A stretch of DNA of 64,000 nucleotides from Fibrella aquatilis (lineage in GTDB: Bacteria > Bacteroidota > Bacteroidia > Cytophagales > Spirosomataceae), in assembly GCF_017353255.1 (NCBI RefSeq), contig NZ_JAFMYU010000001.1, positions 310,001-374,000 of the forward strand, read 5' to 3'. The notes below the pieces were generated by a model that did no database searches, was not told the origin of the DNA, and was given only the letters and a program-made list of their open reading frames with translations. The position numbers and the translations under genes are program-made. This document shows positions 26,031 through 34,331 of the stretch, in pieces (position 1 is the stretch's first letter; every line of letters begins with the position of its first letter).

Positions 26031-26153
26031 CAGCATCTTAAGCGGGCCGAGCTACCGGAGGAAGGTCATATAGGTAGGTGACGGGGGTCATTGCATGGAT
26101 TTTTAGGAACAAACACCTTTGTGCCTGTTCAACTGCTGCCAGTCACCCGAATC

Positions 26154-27341
26154 ATGCCATCGAACCCCACAGACTTACCCGACGATGCCGCCCCCGCCTA
26201 TGGCATACACCAACGCGAGCCACTGCATCAGTCGCAGGAAGCCCATCTGTTGCGCATTTTCAGGCATACGTCAGTGGCCATCGGCATATTACAGGGGCCC
26301 AACTTTGTGGTTGAGTTGACCAACCCGGCCATGTGCGCGCTCTGGGGCCGTACCGAAGCGCAGTTGCTGGGGCAGCCCATCTTTTCGGTACTGCCTGAAG
26401 CCTCCAAGCAAGGTTTTGAAGAATTGCTGACGGAGGTACTCCAAACGGGTATGCCCTTTGTAGGTACAGAAATGCCCGTTACCCTCAACCGCTATGGCTA
26501 CCTGGAGACAGTGATCTTCGATCTGGTATATGAACCCTTTCCCGATGCCGACGGCCGGGTAAACCGCATTATTGTAACGGCCAACGATGTTACCAGCCGG
26601 ATCAAAACCCGCGAACAGGCCGACAAACTGCTGGCTCAGGAACGCGAACTGCACGAACTGAAGTCGAATTTTGTCACGATGGCGTCGCATGAATTTCGCA
26701 CGCCCATGGGCACCATCCTGTCGTCGGCGTCGCTGATTGGGCGCTACAACGGGACCGACGATGGCGAAAAACGCGAACGGCACGTGCAACGCATCAAAGC
26801 GGCGGTGCACGGACTGACCGACCTGCTCAACGATTTTCTGTCGCTGGGGCAGATGGAGCAGGAAACCATGCACGGCCAACCCCAGCCGCTGGTACTACAG
26901 GCCTTCTGCGACGAGATCCTGGACGACATGCAGGGTATGATGAAGACCGGTCAACATTTTGTTTATCAGCAGCTTACCGACCAGAAGATCATTGGTGTCG
27001 ACGGGTCAATGCTGCGTAACATCCTGATCAATCTACTGGTCAATGCCAGCAAATATTCGTCGGAAGGGAAAATTATTGAGTTGACCACCGCCATAGAAGG
27101 TAACCTCTTGCTGGTGACGGTTCGGGACGAAGGCATTGGTATACCCGACTCTGACAAAGAGAAACTGTTTATCAATTTCTTCCGCGCCCGCAACGCCATT
27201 CATGTGCAGGGAACGGGTTTGGGACTCTATATCGTTAAGCGATACGTTGACCTGCTGGGTGGCACCATTTCGTTTACCAGTCAGCTCGATTCGGGCACTA
27301 CCTTCACCGTCCAGCTTCCCATCTACCCCGTTGTGGCATGA
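26154..27341 (+). CDS. PAS sensor histidine kinase
   Basis: 395 residues without transmembrane segments, so cytoplasmic. A PAS domain spans about 35-150 (VAIGILQGPNFVVELTNPAM, GQPIFSVLPEA). The dimerisation domain has His179 in MASHEFRTPMGTILSS. The ATP-binding domain follows with the N box NILINLLVNASKYS, G1 DEGIGIP and G2 GTGLGLYIVKRYVD. It phosphorylates a receiver, almost certainly the REC-CRP protein whose start codon overlaps its stop (ATGA). The ATG at 26154 is preferred to the upstream frame, which lacks similarity. Confidence 0.92.
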   Translation: MPSNPTDLPDDAAPAYGIHQREPLHQSQEAHLLRIFRHTSVAIGILQGPNFVVELTNPAMCALWGRTEAQLLGQPIFSVLPEASKQGFEELLTEVLQTGMPFVGTEMPVTLNRYGYLETVIFDLVYEPFPDADGRVNRIIVTANDVTSRIKTREQADKLLAQERELHELKSNFVTMASHEFRTPMGTILSSASLIGRYNGTDDGEKRERHVQRIKAAVHGLTDLLNDFLSLGQMEQETMHGQPQPLVLQAFCDEILDDMQGMMKTGQHFVYQQLTDQKIIGVDGSMLRNILINLLVNASKYSSEGKIIELTTAIEGNLLLVTVRDEGIGIPDSDKEKLFINFFRARNAIHVQGTGLGLYIVKRYVDLLGGTISFTSQLDSGTTFTVQLPIYPVVA

Positions 27342-28393
27342 ATACCATTTTGGTCATTGAAGACAACCCAGAGATGCGGGCCAACATCACCGAGATCCTC
27401 CAGTTGGCTCCCTACCAGGTCATCCAAGCCGCCAATGGCAAGCAAGGCGTGGCCCTGGCCCGCCAACAGCGCCCCGACCTGATTCTCTGCGACGTGATGA
27501 TGCCCGAACTAGACGGCTACGGCGTGTTGCATATCGTGAGCAAAGACCCCGACCTGGCTGGGGTGCCGTTTATTTTTCTGACCGCCAAAGCCGAGTCGGC
27601 TGATTTTCGGTTTGGCATGAACCTCGGTGCCGACGATTACCTGACCAAACCCTTCGACGACGTGGCCCTGCTCAACGCCGTTGAGTTGCGGCTGCGAAAA
27701 GGCAAGCAACACCAGCCGGCACACTCGTCTGATTCGGGTCATCTGCTGAGCCTGATGCAGGCCGTGCGGCATATCGACGATGCCAGGGAGCGCCTCTGCG
27801 AAAGCTACCCCACCAACCTGCACAAAAAAAAGCAGACCCTGTTTATGGCCGGTAGCCTGCCCGTGTCGTTGTACTTCATCAAGCGGGGCAAGGTGAAGCT
27901 CTTCACAAGCGACGAATCGGGCAATAACTACATCACGGCCCTCTATGGCGAAGGCGACTTTGTGGGTTATCTGCCGCTCCTGGCCAGCACCCCCTACACC
28001 GAATCGGCCGAGGTGCTCGACGATTCGGAGGTGTGCAGCATTCCGCAGGCCGATTTTCTGGCCCTGATCTACTATAACAAGGAGGTCGCCAGTGAATTTA
28101 TTCAGATACTGGCTCAGGACGTAGCCGAAAGCCGAAACCGCCTGCTGAAACTGGCTTATCAGTCGGTGCGCAAACGCACGGCCGAAGCCCTCCTGATGGT
28201 GCAACGCAAATTTTACCCCGACAAACCGCCCATGATGACCCTCTCGCGCGAGAACTGGTCGCACCTGGTGGGGGCTTCTACCGAAACGGTAATCCGCACC
28301 CTCAGCGATTTTAGGGCCGAGGGACTAATCGAGATCACAGGCAGCCAGATCAACCTGCTCGATATGGACAGATTGGGCCGACTGAAGCATTGA
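27338..28393 (+). CDS. Response regulator with CRP/FNR-type output (REC - cNMP - HTH)
   Basis: 351 residues. A receiver domain covers 1-125 with Asp52 in LILCDVMMPELDG, Thr in IFLTAKAE and Lys in DDYLTKPFDD. Residues 150-260 form a cyclic-nucleotide-type beta-roll (LFMAGSLPVSLYFIKRGKVKLF, YGEGDFVGYLPLLA). A Crp-type winged helix ends the protein (LSRENWSHLVGASTETVIRTLSDFRAEGLIEI). The fusion would couple kinase input to a CRP-like DNA reader. There is no cysteine set for an FNR iron-sulfur cluster. It overlaps the kinase by 4 bases, and the next gene, the desaturase, is a plausible target. Confidence 0.93.
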   Translation: MNTILVIEDNPEMRANITEILQLAPYQVIQAANGKQGVALARQQRPDLILCDVMMPELDGYGVLHIVSKDPDLAGVPFIFLTAKAESADFRFGMNLGADDYLTKPFDDVALLNAVELRLRKGKQHQPAHSSDSGHLLSLMQAVRHIDDARERLCESYPTNLHKKKQTLFMAGSLPVSLYFIKRGKVKLFTSDESGNNYITALYGEGDFVGYLPLLASTPYTESAEVLDDSEVCSIPQADFLALIYYNKEVASEFIQILAQDVAESRNRLLKLAYQSVRKRTAEALLMVQRKFYPDKPPMMTLSRENWSHLVGASTETVIRTLSDFRAEGLIEITGSQINLLDMDRLGRLKH

Positions 28394-28512
28394 TTAACTG
28401 ACCACCGTCAGCCCGTTGTATGACGACCGTCAGTAGCGCGGCTGATGGGAATTAAGGCGGCCGGGACAAATATCATGGCGCTTGGCTAGGCCGGAAAAGA
28501 CCTTTGTGGTCT

Positions 28513-29613
28513 ATGGTAGACGCACGTTCACTGACCAGATCGGTCAAATTTACAAACCCTCAACGGTCACTTTTCTTTGCCACCGCCCGTCAGCGGGTTG
28601 ATGCCTACTTTGCCCGGCGGGGGGTGTCGCCCCATGCCAACGGAGCTATGTGGGGTAAAACGGTATTTTTCCTGACGGCTTACGCCGCCATTTATGCTTT
28701 GATTATCAGTAACTTACTGAGCATCTGGCCAATGTTTGGCCTGGCTATCATGCTCGGCTTTTTTGCTGCATTTGTGGGCTTCAACGTTTCACACGATGCC
28801 ATCCACGGCGCTTTTTCGGGGCAGGGCTGGGTGAATCGGTTGTTGAGCAACACCTTTAACCTGGTGGGGGCTAATCCTTATTTGTGGAAGACAACCCACA
28901 ACGTGGTACACCACACCTACACCAATATTCCCGGTCATGACGAAGATATTGAGGTGGCCCCCGGCCTGGTGCGGCTGGATGCCGACGAGCCTCATCGCCC
29001 CTGGCAGCGTTTTCAACATGTCTACGCCTTCCTGCTTTACGGGTTGGCGTCGCTGTCATGGGTACTACGGAAAGATTATCTGAAATTCTTCAAGAAAAAG
29101 ATTGGTCAGCACGACAACACAAACCACCCCCGCAGTGAATACGTGAAGCTGTTTCTTTACAAAGGCATCTACTACGTGGCCTTTCTGGCCCTACCCATGC
29201 TGGTTCTGACTGTTGCCTGGTGGCAGGTGCTGCTTGGGTTCCTGGCTATGCACCTGGCCGAAGGACTGGTTATTGGCCTGGTGTTTCAACTGGCCCACGT
29301 AGTAGAGGGAACGTCGTTTCCGGTGCCCACGCAGACGGGTACGATAGAAGAAGCCTGGGCGGTGCATCAGCTGCAGACCACGGCCAATTTTGCACCCCAA
29401 AGCCAGTTGGCCACGTTCTTTTGTGGGGGACTGAACCGCCAGATCGAGCATCACCTCTTTCCGCAGGTATGCCATATCCACTACCCGGCCATTGCCCAGA
29501 TTGTGAAAGAGACGGCACTGGAATTTAAACTACCTTACCTGGAGAATCCCAGCTTTCTGTCGGCCCTAACGTCGCATTACCGGCTGCTGAAACAACTGGG
29601 GCAACCAGTATAG
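28513..29613 (+). CDS. Fatty acid desaturase (membrane di-iron type)
   Basis: 366 residues with four to five hydrophobic segments and the three histidine boxes: HDAIH at 94-98, HNVVHH at 129-134 and QIEHH in the last 60 residues. That pattern, with Gln starting the third box, fits front-end (delta-5/6 or linoleoyl-CoA type) desaturases, but those usually carry a cytochrome b5 domain, absent here. It introduces a cis double bond into acyl chains at the membrane. Upstream TTG codons are in frame, but ATG 28513 is the natural start. It begins 119 bases after the REC-CRP gene. Confidence 0.9.
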   Translation: MVDARSLTRSVKFTNPQRSLFFATARQRVDAYFARRGVSPHANGAMWGKTVFFLTAYAAIYALIISNLLSIWPMFGLAIMLGFFAAFVGFNVSHDAIHGAFSGQGWVNRLLSNTFNLVGANPYLWKTTHNVVHHTYTNIPGHDEDIEVAPGLVRLDADEPHRPWQRFQHVYAFLLYGLASLSWVLRKDYLKFFKKKIGQHDNTNHPRSEYVKLFLYKGIYYVAFLALPMLVLTVAWWQVLLGFLAMHLAEGLVIGLVFQLAHVVEGTSFPVPTQTGTIEEAWAVHQLQTTANFAPQSQLATFFCGGLNRQIEHHLFPQVCHIHYPAIAQIVKETALEFKLPYLENPSFLSALTSHYRLLKQLGQPV

Positions 29614-29636
29614 CCTGCCTATACCACACATAGAAG

Positions 29637-29894
29637 ATGACCAGTACGGCAGAACAGGAATTTACGGTCTTTTACCGAGCCTACGCCGCCAGTTTATGGG
29701 GAATGATCCTGCACGCAGACATGGCCCCCAAACAGTCGGAACTCATTTTAATCAACACTCTGACCAGGGCCTGGCAACAGCGGGGCCAGCCTCCACTACC
29801 GGACCAGCCTATGTTGAGCTGGTTGCTGGGGCTGGCCCAGGAAGAAGGCCTGCCAACTGCGCCGCTGCTACCAGCAGTCAGGCGCGTTAGCTAA
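29637..29894 (+). CDS. Degenerate sigma-70 region-2-like mini-protein
   Basis: 85 residues. The stretch FTVFYRAYAASLWGMILHAD, ELILINTLTRAWQQ, MLSWLLGLAQEEGL follows the pattern of region 2 of ECF sigma factors (FxxLYxxYAPALYGxIL, DVLQDTFxKIW, LFTWLxxIARN). The polar residues that contact DNA and core polymerase are largely replaced and region 4 is missing altogether. It lies 23 bases after the desaturase and 32 before the cyclopropane-synthase-like gene, so it is translated in the same operon. It may be a decoy, a regulator or a relic. Confidence 0.55.
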   Translation: MTSTAEQEFTVFYRAYAASLWGMILHADMAPKQSELILINTLTRAWQQRGQPPLPDQPMLSWLLGLAQEEGLPTAPLLPAVRRVS

Positions 29895-29925
29895 TCGGGT
29901 CGGGGCAACATTAACTCGGTTAACT

Positions 29926-30831
29926 ATGGCCTCACAGCAAGACTTAGATTTCACCTACTCAACCATCGACCAGGTATTCCGGCTCAGCATTGGAGAGACC
30001 GGCGACTACAGTGGCGCTATGTACAACGGCGATTTTTCGCTCACACTGGAACAAGCTCAAGCGCAGAAACACCAATTTATTGCCGACAGCCTGCGTATTC
30101 GTCCCGGCTCGAAAGTGCTCGACATGGGCTGTGGTTGGGGGCCTTTTCTCACCTACATAAAGCACCAGCGGGGGGCCATTGGCCGGGGGGTAACGCTGTC
30201 GCAGGAGCAGGCGGAAGCCTGCCGGAACAACGGCCTCACTGTCGATGTGAAAGACTGTCGGCTTATCACGCCCGACGACTACGGCACCTTCGACGCCATC
30301 ACCTGCATTGGGGGGATGGAACATTTCTGCTCTATTGAACAGTGGCAGGCTGGCGAGCAGGATAGCATCTACGCCAATTTCTTCAAAAACCTAGGCGACT
30401 TACTGCCCACCGGTGGCCGTTTCTACATGCAGAGCATGGTGTTTGGCGAACAGCTGCCCCCCTTCGACAGCATCAGCCTCCAGGCCGACCCCGATTCAGA
30501 CGCCTATTACATGGCGTTAATGATTGCCCAGTTTCCCGGTTCCTGGCTACCCTATGGTCCCGCTCACATTGGTCACTGCGCCAGGCCCTATTTCAAACTC
30601 GTCTCCATCAGCAGTGGCCGGCTGGATTATATCGAAACCATCGGGCAGTGGCGCAGGCGGTTCCGGGCGTTCAATGCCCGGAAATATGCCATCTACGTCT
30701 CGCTCTTGCCCCGACTGCTCACCAATCCAGCCTTTCGGGGGTTGATCAGTGTTTTTCGCAAAAGCCCTAACCGGGTGTGTTTCGAGCGAAAAATAATGGA
30801 ACACTACCGCCTGGTTTTTGAAAAGGTATAG
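29926..30831 (+). CDS. Cyclopropane-fatty-acid-synthase-like SAM methyltransferase
   Basis: 301 residues. The SAM-binding motif VLDMGCGWGPFLTYI lies at about 64-78, followed by GVTLSQEQAEAC, a substrate-specific block near GGMEHF and a C-terminal region with FRAFNARKYAIYVSLLPR. Order and spacing match cyclopropane-fatty-acid synthases and mycolic-type methyltransferases, which act on double bonds of membrane phospholipids. It is shorter than E. coli Cfa (382) and lacks its N-terminal domain. Together with the desaturase two genes upstream it suggests a desaturate-then-methylate route. The bicarbonate-binding residues were not all verified. Confidence 0.85.
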   Translation: MASQQDLDFTYSTIDQVFRLSIGETGDYSGAMYNGDFSLTLEQAQAQKHQFIADSLRIRPGSKVLDMGCGWGPFLTYIKHQRGAIGRGVTLSQEQAEACRNNGLTVDVKDCRLITPDDYGTFDAITCIGGMEHFCSIEQWQAGEQDSIYANFFKNLGDLLPTGGRFYMQSMVFGEQLPPFDSISLQADPDSDAYYMALMIAQFPGSWLPYGPAHIGHCARPYFKLVSISSGRLDYIETIGQWRRRFRAFNARKYAIYVSLLPRLLTNPAFRGLISVFRKSPNRVCFERKIMEHYRLVFEKV

Positions 30832-30896
30832 CTCTGTGAGCCATTTGCCATCGCCGGTCGTTGTCTGGTACATACCCCTGCTGACCAACCGTGCCG

Positions 30897-31511
30897 ATGT
30901 CATTTGATTTCATTGCCCCCGTGTATGACCGGCTGGCCCGGCTGGTGTTTGGCCGTGCGCTACGCACTGCCCATGCCTGGTGCGTAGCGCGCATACCGGC
31001 GGGAGGTCGGGTGTTGGTGCTGGGCGGCGGAACGGGGCACTTTCTGCCCCAACTGCTGGCCCGGAAGCCCGCCCGAATCGTTTACGTCGAAGCCTCGGTG
31101 GCCATGCTCAGGCAGGCGCAGGCGCGGCTGTCTGCCCAACCCGACAACCTGCTGTTTCACCACGGCACCGAAGCCACCCTGCCCACCGAGGCCCCCTTTG
31201 ACCTGATCCTGCTGCCCTTTATTCTCGACCTGTACCCCGAATCCAGGTTGTCAGGGCAGTTTTTGCCCCGCCTGCGGTCGCTACTGACCCCTGGTGGGGC
31301 GTTGCTGATCTGCGATTTCGACCAGCCCCAAAGCCGGTGGCAACGCGCACAACTCTGGCTGATGATCTGGTTTTTTCGGGCGGTGGCTCAGATCGAGATA
31401 ACCCAGCTACCCAATTGGCCCGTGATCATCCAACAGGCCGGTTTCGTAGAAATCGAACGGGCCTACCTCCGCAACGGGCAAATACGTATGGGTGTCTATG
31501 AAAACCGCTAA
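30897..31511 (+). CDS. Class I SAM-dependent methyltransferase
   Basis: 204 residues. The glycine-rich SAM loop is VLVLGGGTGHFLPQLL at about residues 40-55, followed by an acidic YVEASVAML and a motif II LPFILDLYPE. The opening FDFIAPVYDRLARLVFG is shared with ubiquinone/menaquinone C-methyltransferase-like proteins. The acceptor is unknown. ATG 30897 is taken; a GTG six bases earlier is possible. It ends the rightward lipid block. Confidence 0.82.
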   Translation: MSFDFIAPVYDRLARLVFGRALRTAHAWCVARIPAGGRVLVLGGGTGHFLPQLLARKPARIVYVEASVAMLRQAQARLSAQPDNLLFHHGTEATLPTEAPFDLILLPFILDLYPESRLSGQFLPRLRSLLTPGGALLICDFDQPQSRWQRAQLWLMIWFFRAVAQIEITQLPNWPVIIQQAGFVEIERAYLRNGQIRMGVYENR

Positions 31512-31524
31512 GTTGCGAAGTGAT

Positions 31525-32094
31525 TTACCACCAACAGTCAGCATTCACTGAACAAGCCGAGTTATTGGGCAACAGCCATGTGATGTTTGCATTTTCACCG
31601 TCAAAACATAGAGCACTGTAATGGGATTTGTCGAAAGGGTGGCTGTTGCTTTTGAACACATACAGTTTTTCAAATCCTCTCAACTCTGCACCTTTTATAA
31701 ATTGAAGGGTGTCCAGCTTAATGGCCAAGTCTTTAAACCTTGTTTTGTCTTTGTAGCCCGATGGATTAATGTAATAAATGTGCTTGTTAATTAGAACACC
31801 TACCATGTTAGCCGGGCAGCCTGTGCACATATTATTATAACTCTCTACCAGGATAAGAGTATCTAATCTTTTCTTGACTTGTATATTATATTTTTGAGCT
31901 ATTGATCTCAAAAGATATTTGCGGACTGCACGTTGCCGTTGAATTGTCCAATTAAATCTTTCCTTGTACGTTGGACTTATACTTTTCAGCAGACTACGAT
32001 TAATTGTCCGTTCGGCATTTCTGATTGGGTTATAATTGCAACTGGCTACCCCTAGCAAAAACCCTAGCAGCATTACAGAAACTGACGTGTACAT
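31525..32094 (-). CDS. Hypothetical lipoprotein
   Basis: 189 residues. MYTSVSVMLLGFLLGVASC is a lipoprotein signal with the modified Cys19. The mature part is basic and AT-rich in codon use (RTINRSLLKSISPTYKERFNW, YNNMCTGCPANMVGVLINKHIYYI). No family is recognised. Its stop faces the methyltransferase stop with 13 bases between. First (leftmost) of four small leftward genes that share low GC and short length. Confidence 0.6.
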   Translation of the reverse strand: MYTSVSVMLLGFLLGVASCNYNPIRNAERTINRSLLKSISPTYKERFNWTIQRQRAVRKYLLRSIAQKYNIQVKKRLDTLILVESYNNMCTGCPANMVGVLINKHIYYINPSGYKDKTRFKDLAIKLDTLQFIKGAELRGFEKLYVFKSNSHPFDKSHYSALCFDGENANITWLLPNNSACSVNADCWW

Positions 32095-32316
32095 ATGAAA
32101 GGTGCTAGTGGGTAAACTATCCCAAGTTAGGTATATGGGCGGTAGGTTATATCTTCCGCAGGTACGAACTGTAGCTATAAGCATCTACTTGCGTAAGAGA
32201 GGCGACAAGATAGCAATCCTTCCTACCCTCATCCGTATTGAGTACCAGGCACAGTATGGCCGTGTCCTAAAGTAATTCCTGTCTCGCGTAACCGTCGCCC
32301 TGCGGAGCTAGTTGAA

Positions 32317-32664
32317 TCAATGGTACATAAATAGTAAGCTACCGCACAAAGCGCATAATGCTTGAACTGTAACCGAAACAACAAACACACGGAGTGGTTG
32401 ATTGATGTCAGCTTTCTTGGTGAGCAAAACCATCAATAAGCTCACAAAAGCTATACCTAATGAGAAAATAGCGCCGAGCAGTGTAAAACCGATGAAGCGT
32501 CCTAACCACAGAAATAGTGGCCCTTTCTCAATTAGCAGCTTTCGTAAAGACTCTTCAGATCCGAGGAAAAAGAAGGCAGCCCAGAAGCCAATCAAGAGGC
32601 CATTGACTGAAATCGCCAGCATATACAGGCCATTATGAAGGACGTCTGCGTATTTACTTATCAC
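32317..32664 (-). CDS. Hypothetical membrane protein
   Basis: 115 residues with three hydrophobic helices (about 12-34, 51-83 and 93-112) and a short basic loop (TKKADINQPLR). No family is recognised. Leftward, AT-rich, member of the 31.5-33.9 kb group of small orphan genes. Confidence 0.55.
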   Translation of the reverse strand: MISKYADVLHNGLYMLAISVNGLLIGFWAAFFFLGSEESLRKLLIEKGPLFLWLGRFIGFTLLGAIFSLGIAFVSLLMVLLTKKADINQPLRVFVVSVTVQALCALCGSLLFMYH

Positions 32665-32764
32665 CTTATTTCATCTGCTGGTGTTGCCGTAAGTTAAGCT
32701 AAGCGAAGGTACGTACCCTTGACCTTAGCTTTGGTAACATAGCAACTAGTGTAGATCGTTCTTA

Positions 32765-33181
32765 CTACTTTTTGACTGGATAAGCCGGAACTGCTTCTGT
32801 TGCTGAATAACCAAACTTCATTTTGTAATCTTCACCAGGCATTCTAATCGAGTGCTTTTCTTTTACAGTTAGTGTTTTCACTACCACTGTCGAATAGGCG
32901 CTAGCGCCCGTCTCTTTATCTCGAACAAAGACGATGTATTCTGCTCCCTGAGCTGGCACCAGCAAAACCTCTGACGCATTATTGGGCGGCACGGCACCTG
33001 GCGTAGTCAGCCCCCAGGCGTAACTGTATTGACCAGATCCTCCAGTCACATTAGCCTGAATAAGTTGCTTGCCAGTAGCAGCATCACCAGTGACCTCGGT
33101 AGTGACCTTCACTTGAGCCAATAAAGTAGTTGAGCTGATTAAGCCCACCAGAACGAGCAGGGTACGCATTGAGTAGTTCAT
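32765..33181 (-). CDS. Secreted protein with SprB-like repeat
   Basis: 138 residues: signal peptide (MNYSMRTLLVLVGLISSTTLLAQ) and one immunoglobulin-like unit, VTGGSGQYSYAWGLTTPG, typical of SprB repeats of Bacteroidota surface proteins, followed by EYIVFVRDKETGASAYSTVVV. There is no type IX sorting domain after it. It is probably a small periplasmic or surface protein. A second ATG at 33169 would also leave a signal peptide. Confidence 0.65.
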   Translation of the reverse strand: MNYSMRTLLVLVGLISSTTLLAQVKVTTEVTGDAATGKQLIQANVTGGSGQYSYAWGLTTPGAVPPNNASEVLLVPAQGAEYIVFVRDKETGASAYSTVVVKTLTVKEKHSIRMPGEDYKMKFGYSATEAVPAYPVKK

Positions 33182-33274
33182 CGTGTAACGCGTTTAGAAA
33201 AGTAAAGATGTAAAAGGGAAATTTTTCTGTTGTATAACCTCGATACGTAAAATATCCGCCTACATGGCCGGTTC

Positions 33275-33363
33275 GCCTAACTCATCCAAAGGATAATGAG
33301 CACATCGGCCAAGCCCGGAACCGCGACACACTCATTGACTTTTCCACCCATGGATCGTTGGAT
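33275..33363. repeat. attC-like 89-bp structured element, copy B
   Basis: GCCTAAC (33275-33281) and GTTGGAT (33357-33363) form the ends, with CCAAAGG and CCCATGG inside them (5 of 7 complementary). Length, spacers and about two thirds of inner bases match copy A at 5244-5332; similarity continues to about 33440, into the stop end of the neighbouring leftward gene. Confidence 0.5.
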
Positions 33364-33432
33364 GCAGTTGCGCAGCACTCCGAGAGGAAGCTGTCGACGG
33401 AAACAAAGAACCGCCGAACTGCGGAGCTATGT

Positions 33433-33870
33433 CTAATCACTAACAAAGACATATTCCACGCAAGATTCGCGCCGCTTAAACGCGCCTTGTGCATAGGCTG
33501 CTCTATGTGTAGCTGTTAAGGTTTTGAACCGCTTGTACCGGGCTTTATTTATTGCCTTCAGCGTCATAAAATCATAGGTTGAAGCGAGTAGCAATACCAC
33601 CTCTGCTTTATCACAGCCCACTGGTATATCCACATTGTTTTGATCTAGGCCAACCATGTTGAATAAGACCCGGGTTCGGGTGAGGGGTAGGCTAATCTGA
33701 AAAGAGCCATCAAGGCCACTAACACCAAGTTGAGTGCTGTCTAAGCTGAAAATCATCACGCCCGGCAAGGCTTGTAACTCTTCATCAATTACTTTGCCCG
33801 TTACTACTCGTGACTGACCAAAGGCCGAGAAGTAGCCAATACAGAGAACCCAAGTAAAAAGCTGTTTCAT
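33433..33870 (-). CDS. CarboxypepD_reg-like secreted protein
   Basis: 145 residues: signal peptide (MKQLFTWVLCIGYFSAFGQ), then a carboxypeptidase regulatory-like beta-sandwich of about 75 residues (VVTGKVIDEELQALPGVMIF, SGLDGSFQISLPL, LFNMVGLDQNNVDI) and a basic tail without known domain. Such domains normally head TonB-linked receptors; here nothing follows. The gene is flanked by an attC-like element on its downstream side and a dispersed repeat upstream, the same arrangement as the WG gene at 5.4-6.6 kb. A TAnnTTTG box (33890-33897, minus) lies just upstream. Confidence 0.65.
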   Translation of the reverse strand: MKQLFTWVLCIGYFSAFGQSRVVTGKVIDEELQALPGVMIFSLDSTQLGVSGLDGSFQISLPLTRTRVLFNMVGLDQNNVDIPVGCDKAEVVLLLASTYDFMTLKAINKARYKRFKTLTATHRAAYAQGAFKRRESCVEYVFVSD

Positions 33871-33934
33871 AGTGAGGGGGTATATTGCTCAAATGTAGCA
33901 AATCACCACAGGTTGCTTCCGCCATAAGATAAGA

Positions 33935-34178
33935 CTGTTGAAGGTCAGAGAGGTGACTGCCAGATCCCATCTGTCGAACGGAACTAGGCATGTCAGCCGG
34001 AGATAGTAGCCACTGCAAATGTGCTTTGTCGGACGTAGCCGCAAGCTAACGGACAGAGGTAGGAGCCGCCACAAATACGCATTGTCAACTGTCGCCGGTG
34101 CGTTGGCCCGCCGCAGAATTCTCAAGATTGGGTAAGCAACCGGTTATAAATCAAGGGCTTGGCCAAACAAGTTAAGCT
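33935..34178. repeat. Dispersed repeat upstream of the CarboxypepD gene, copy B
   Basis: It shares blocks with 6644-6899 (GCAAATG, TAGCCGCAA, AGGAGCCGCC, CTGTCGCC, AGAATTCTCAA, GGCCAAACAAGTTAA). The identity is modest and gapped. Together with 34179-34331, where nothing else is seen, it fills the 460 bases between the two leftward genes. Confidence 0.4.
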
Positions 34179-34331
34179 ACGTCATACTACGAAATAGTAA
34201 ATGGTTGATTGCCAGTAAGATGGCATTAAATCCATTGCTAGTTGATGTGGATATAAGCAGGTGATCATACGTCACCTATATCTCAACAAGGATATGCAAC
34301 GGGCAAGTGCATATGGGCCACTGGTAAGGCG

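Noticed and set aside
32689-32695. GTTAAGC downstream of the SprB-like gene as an attC end
   Set aside because: A matching opposite end within 60-150 bp is missing on either strand.
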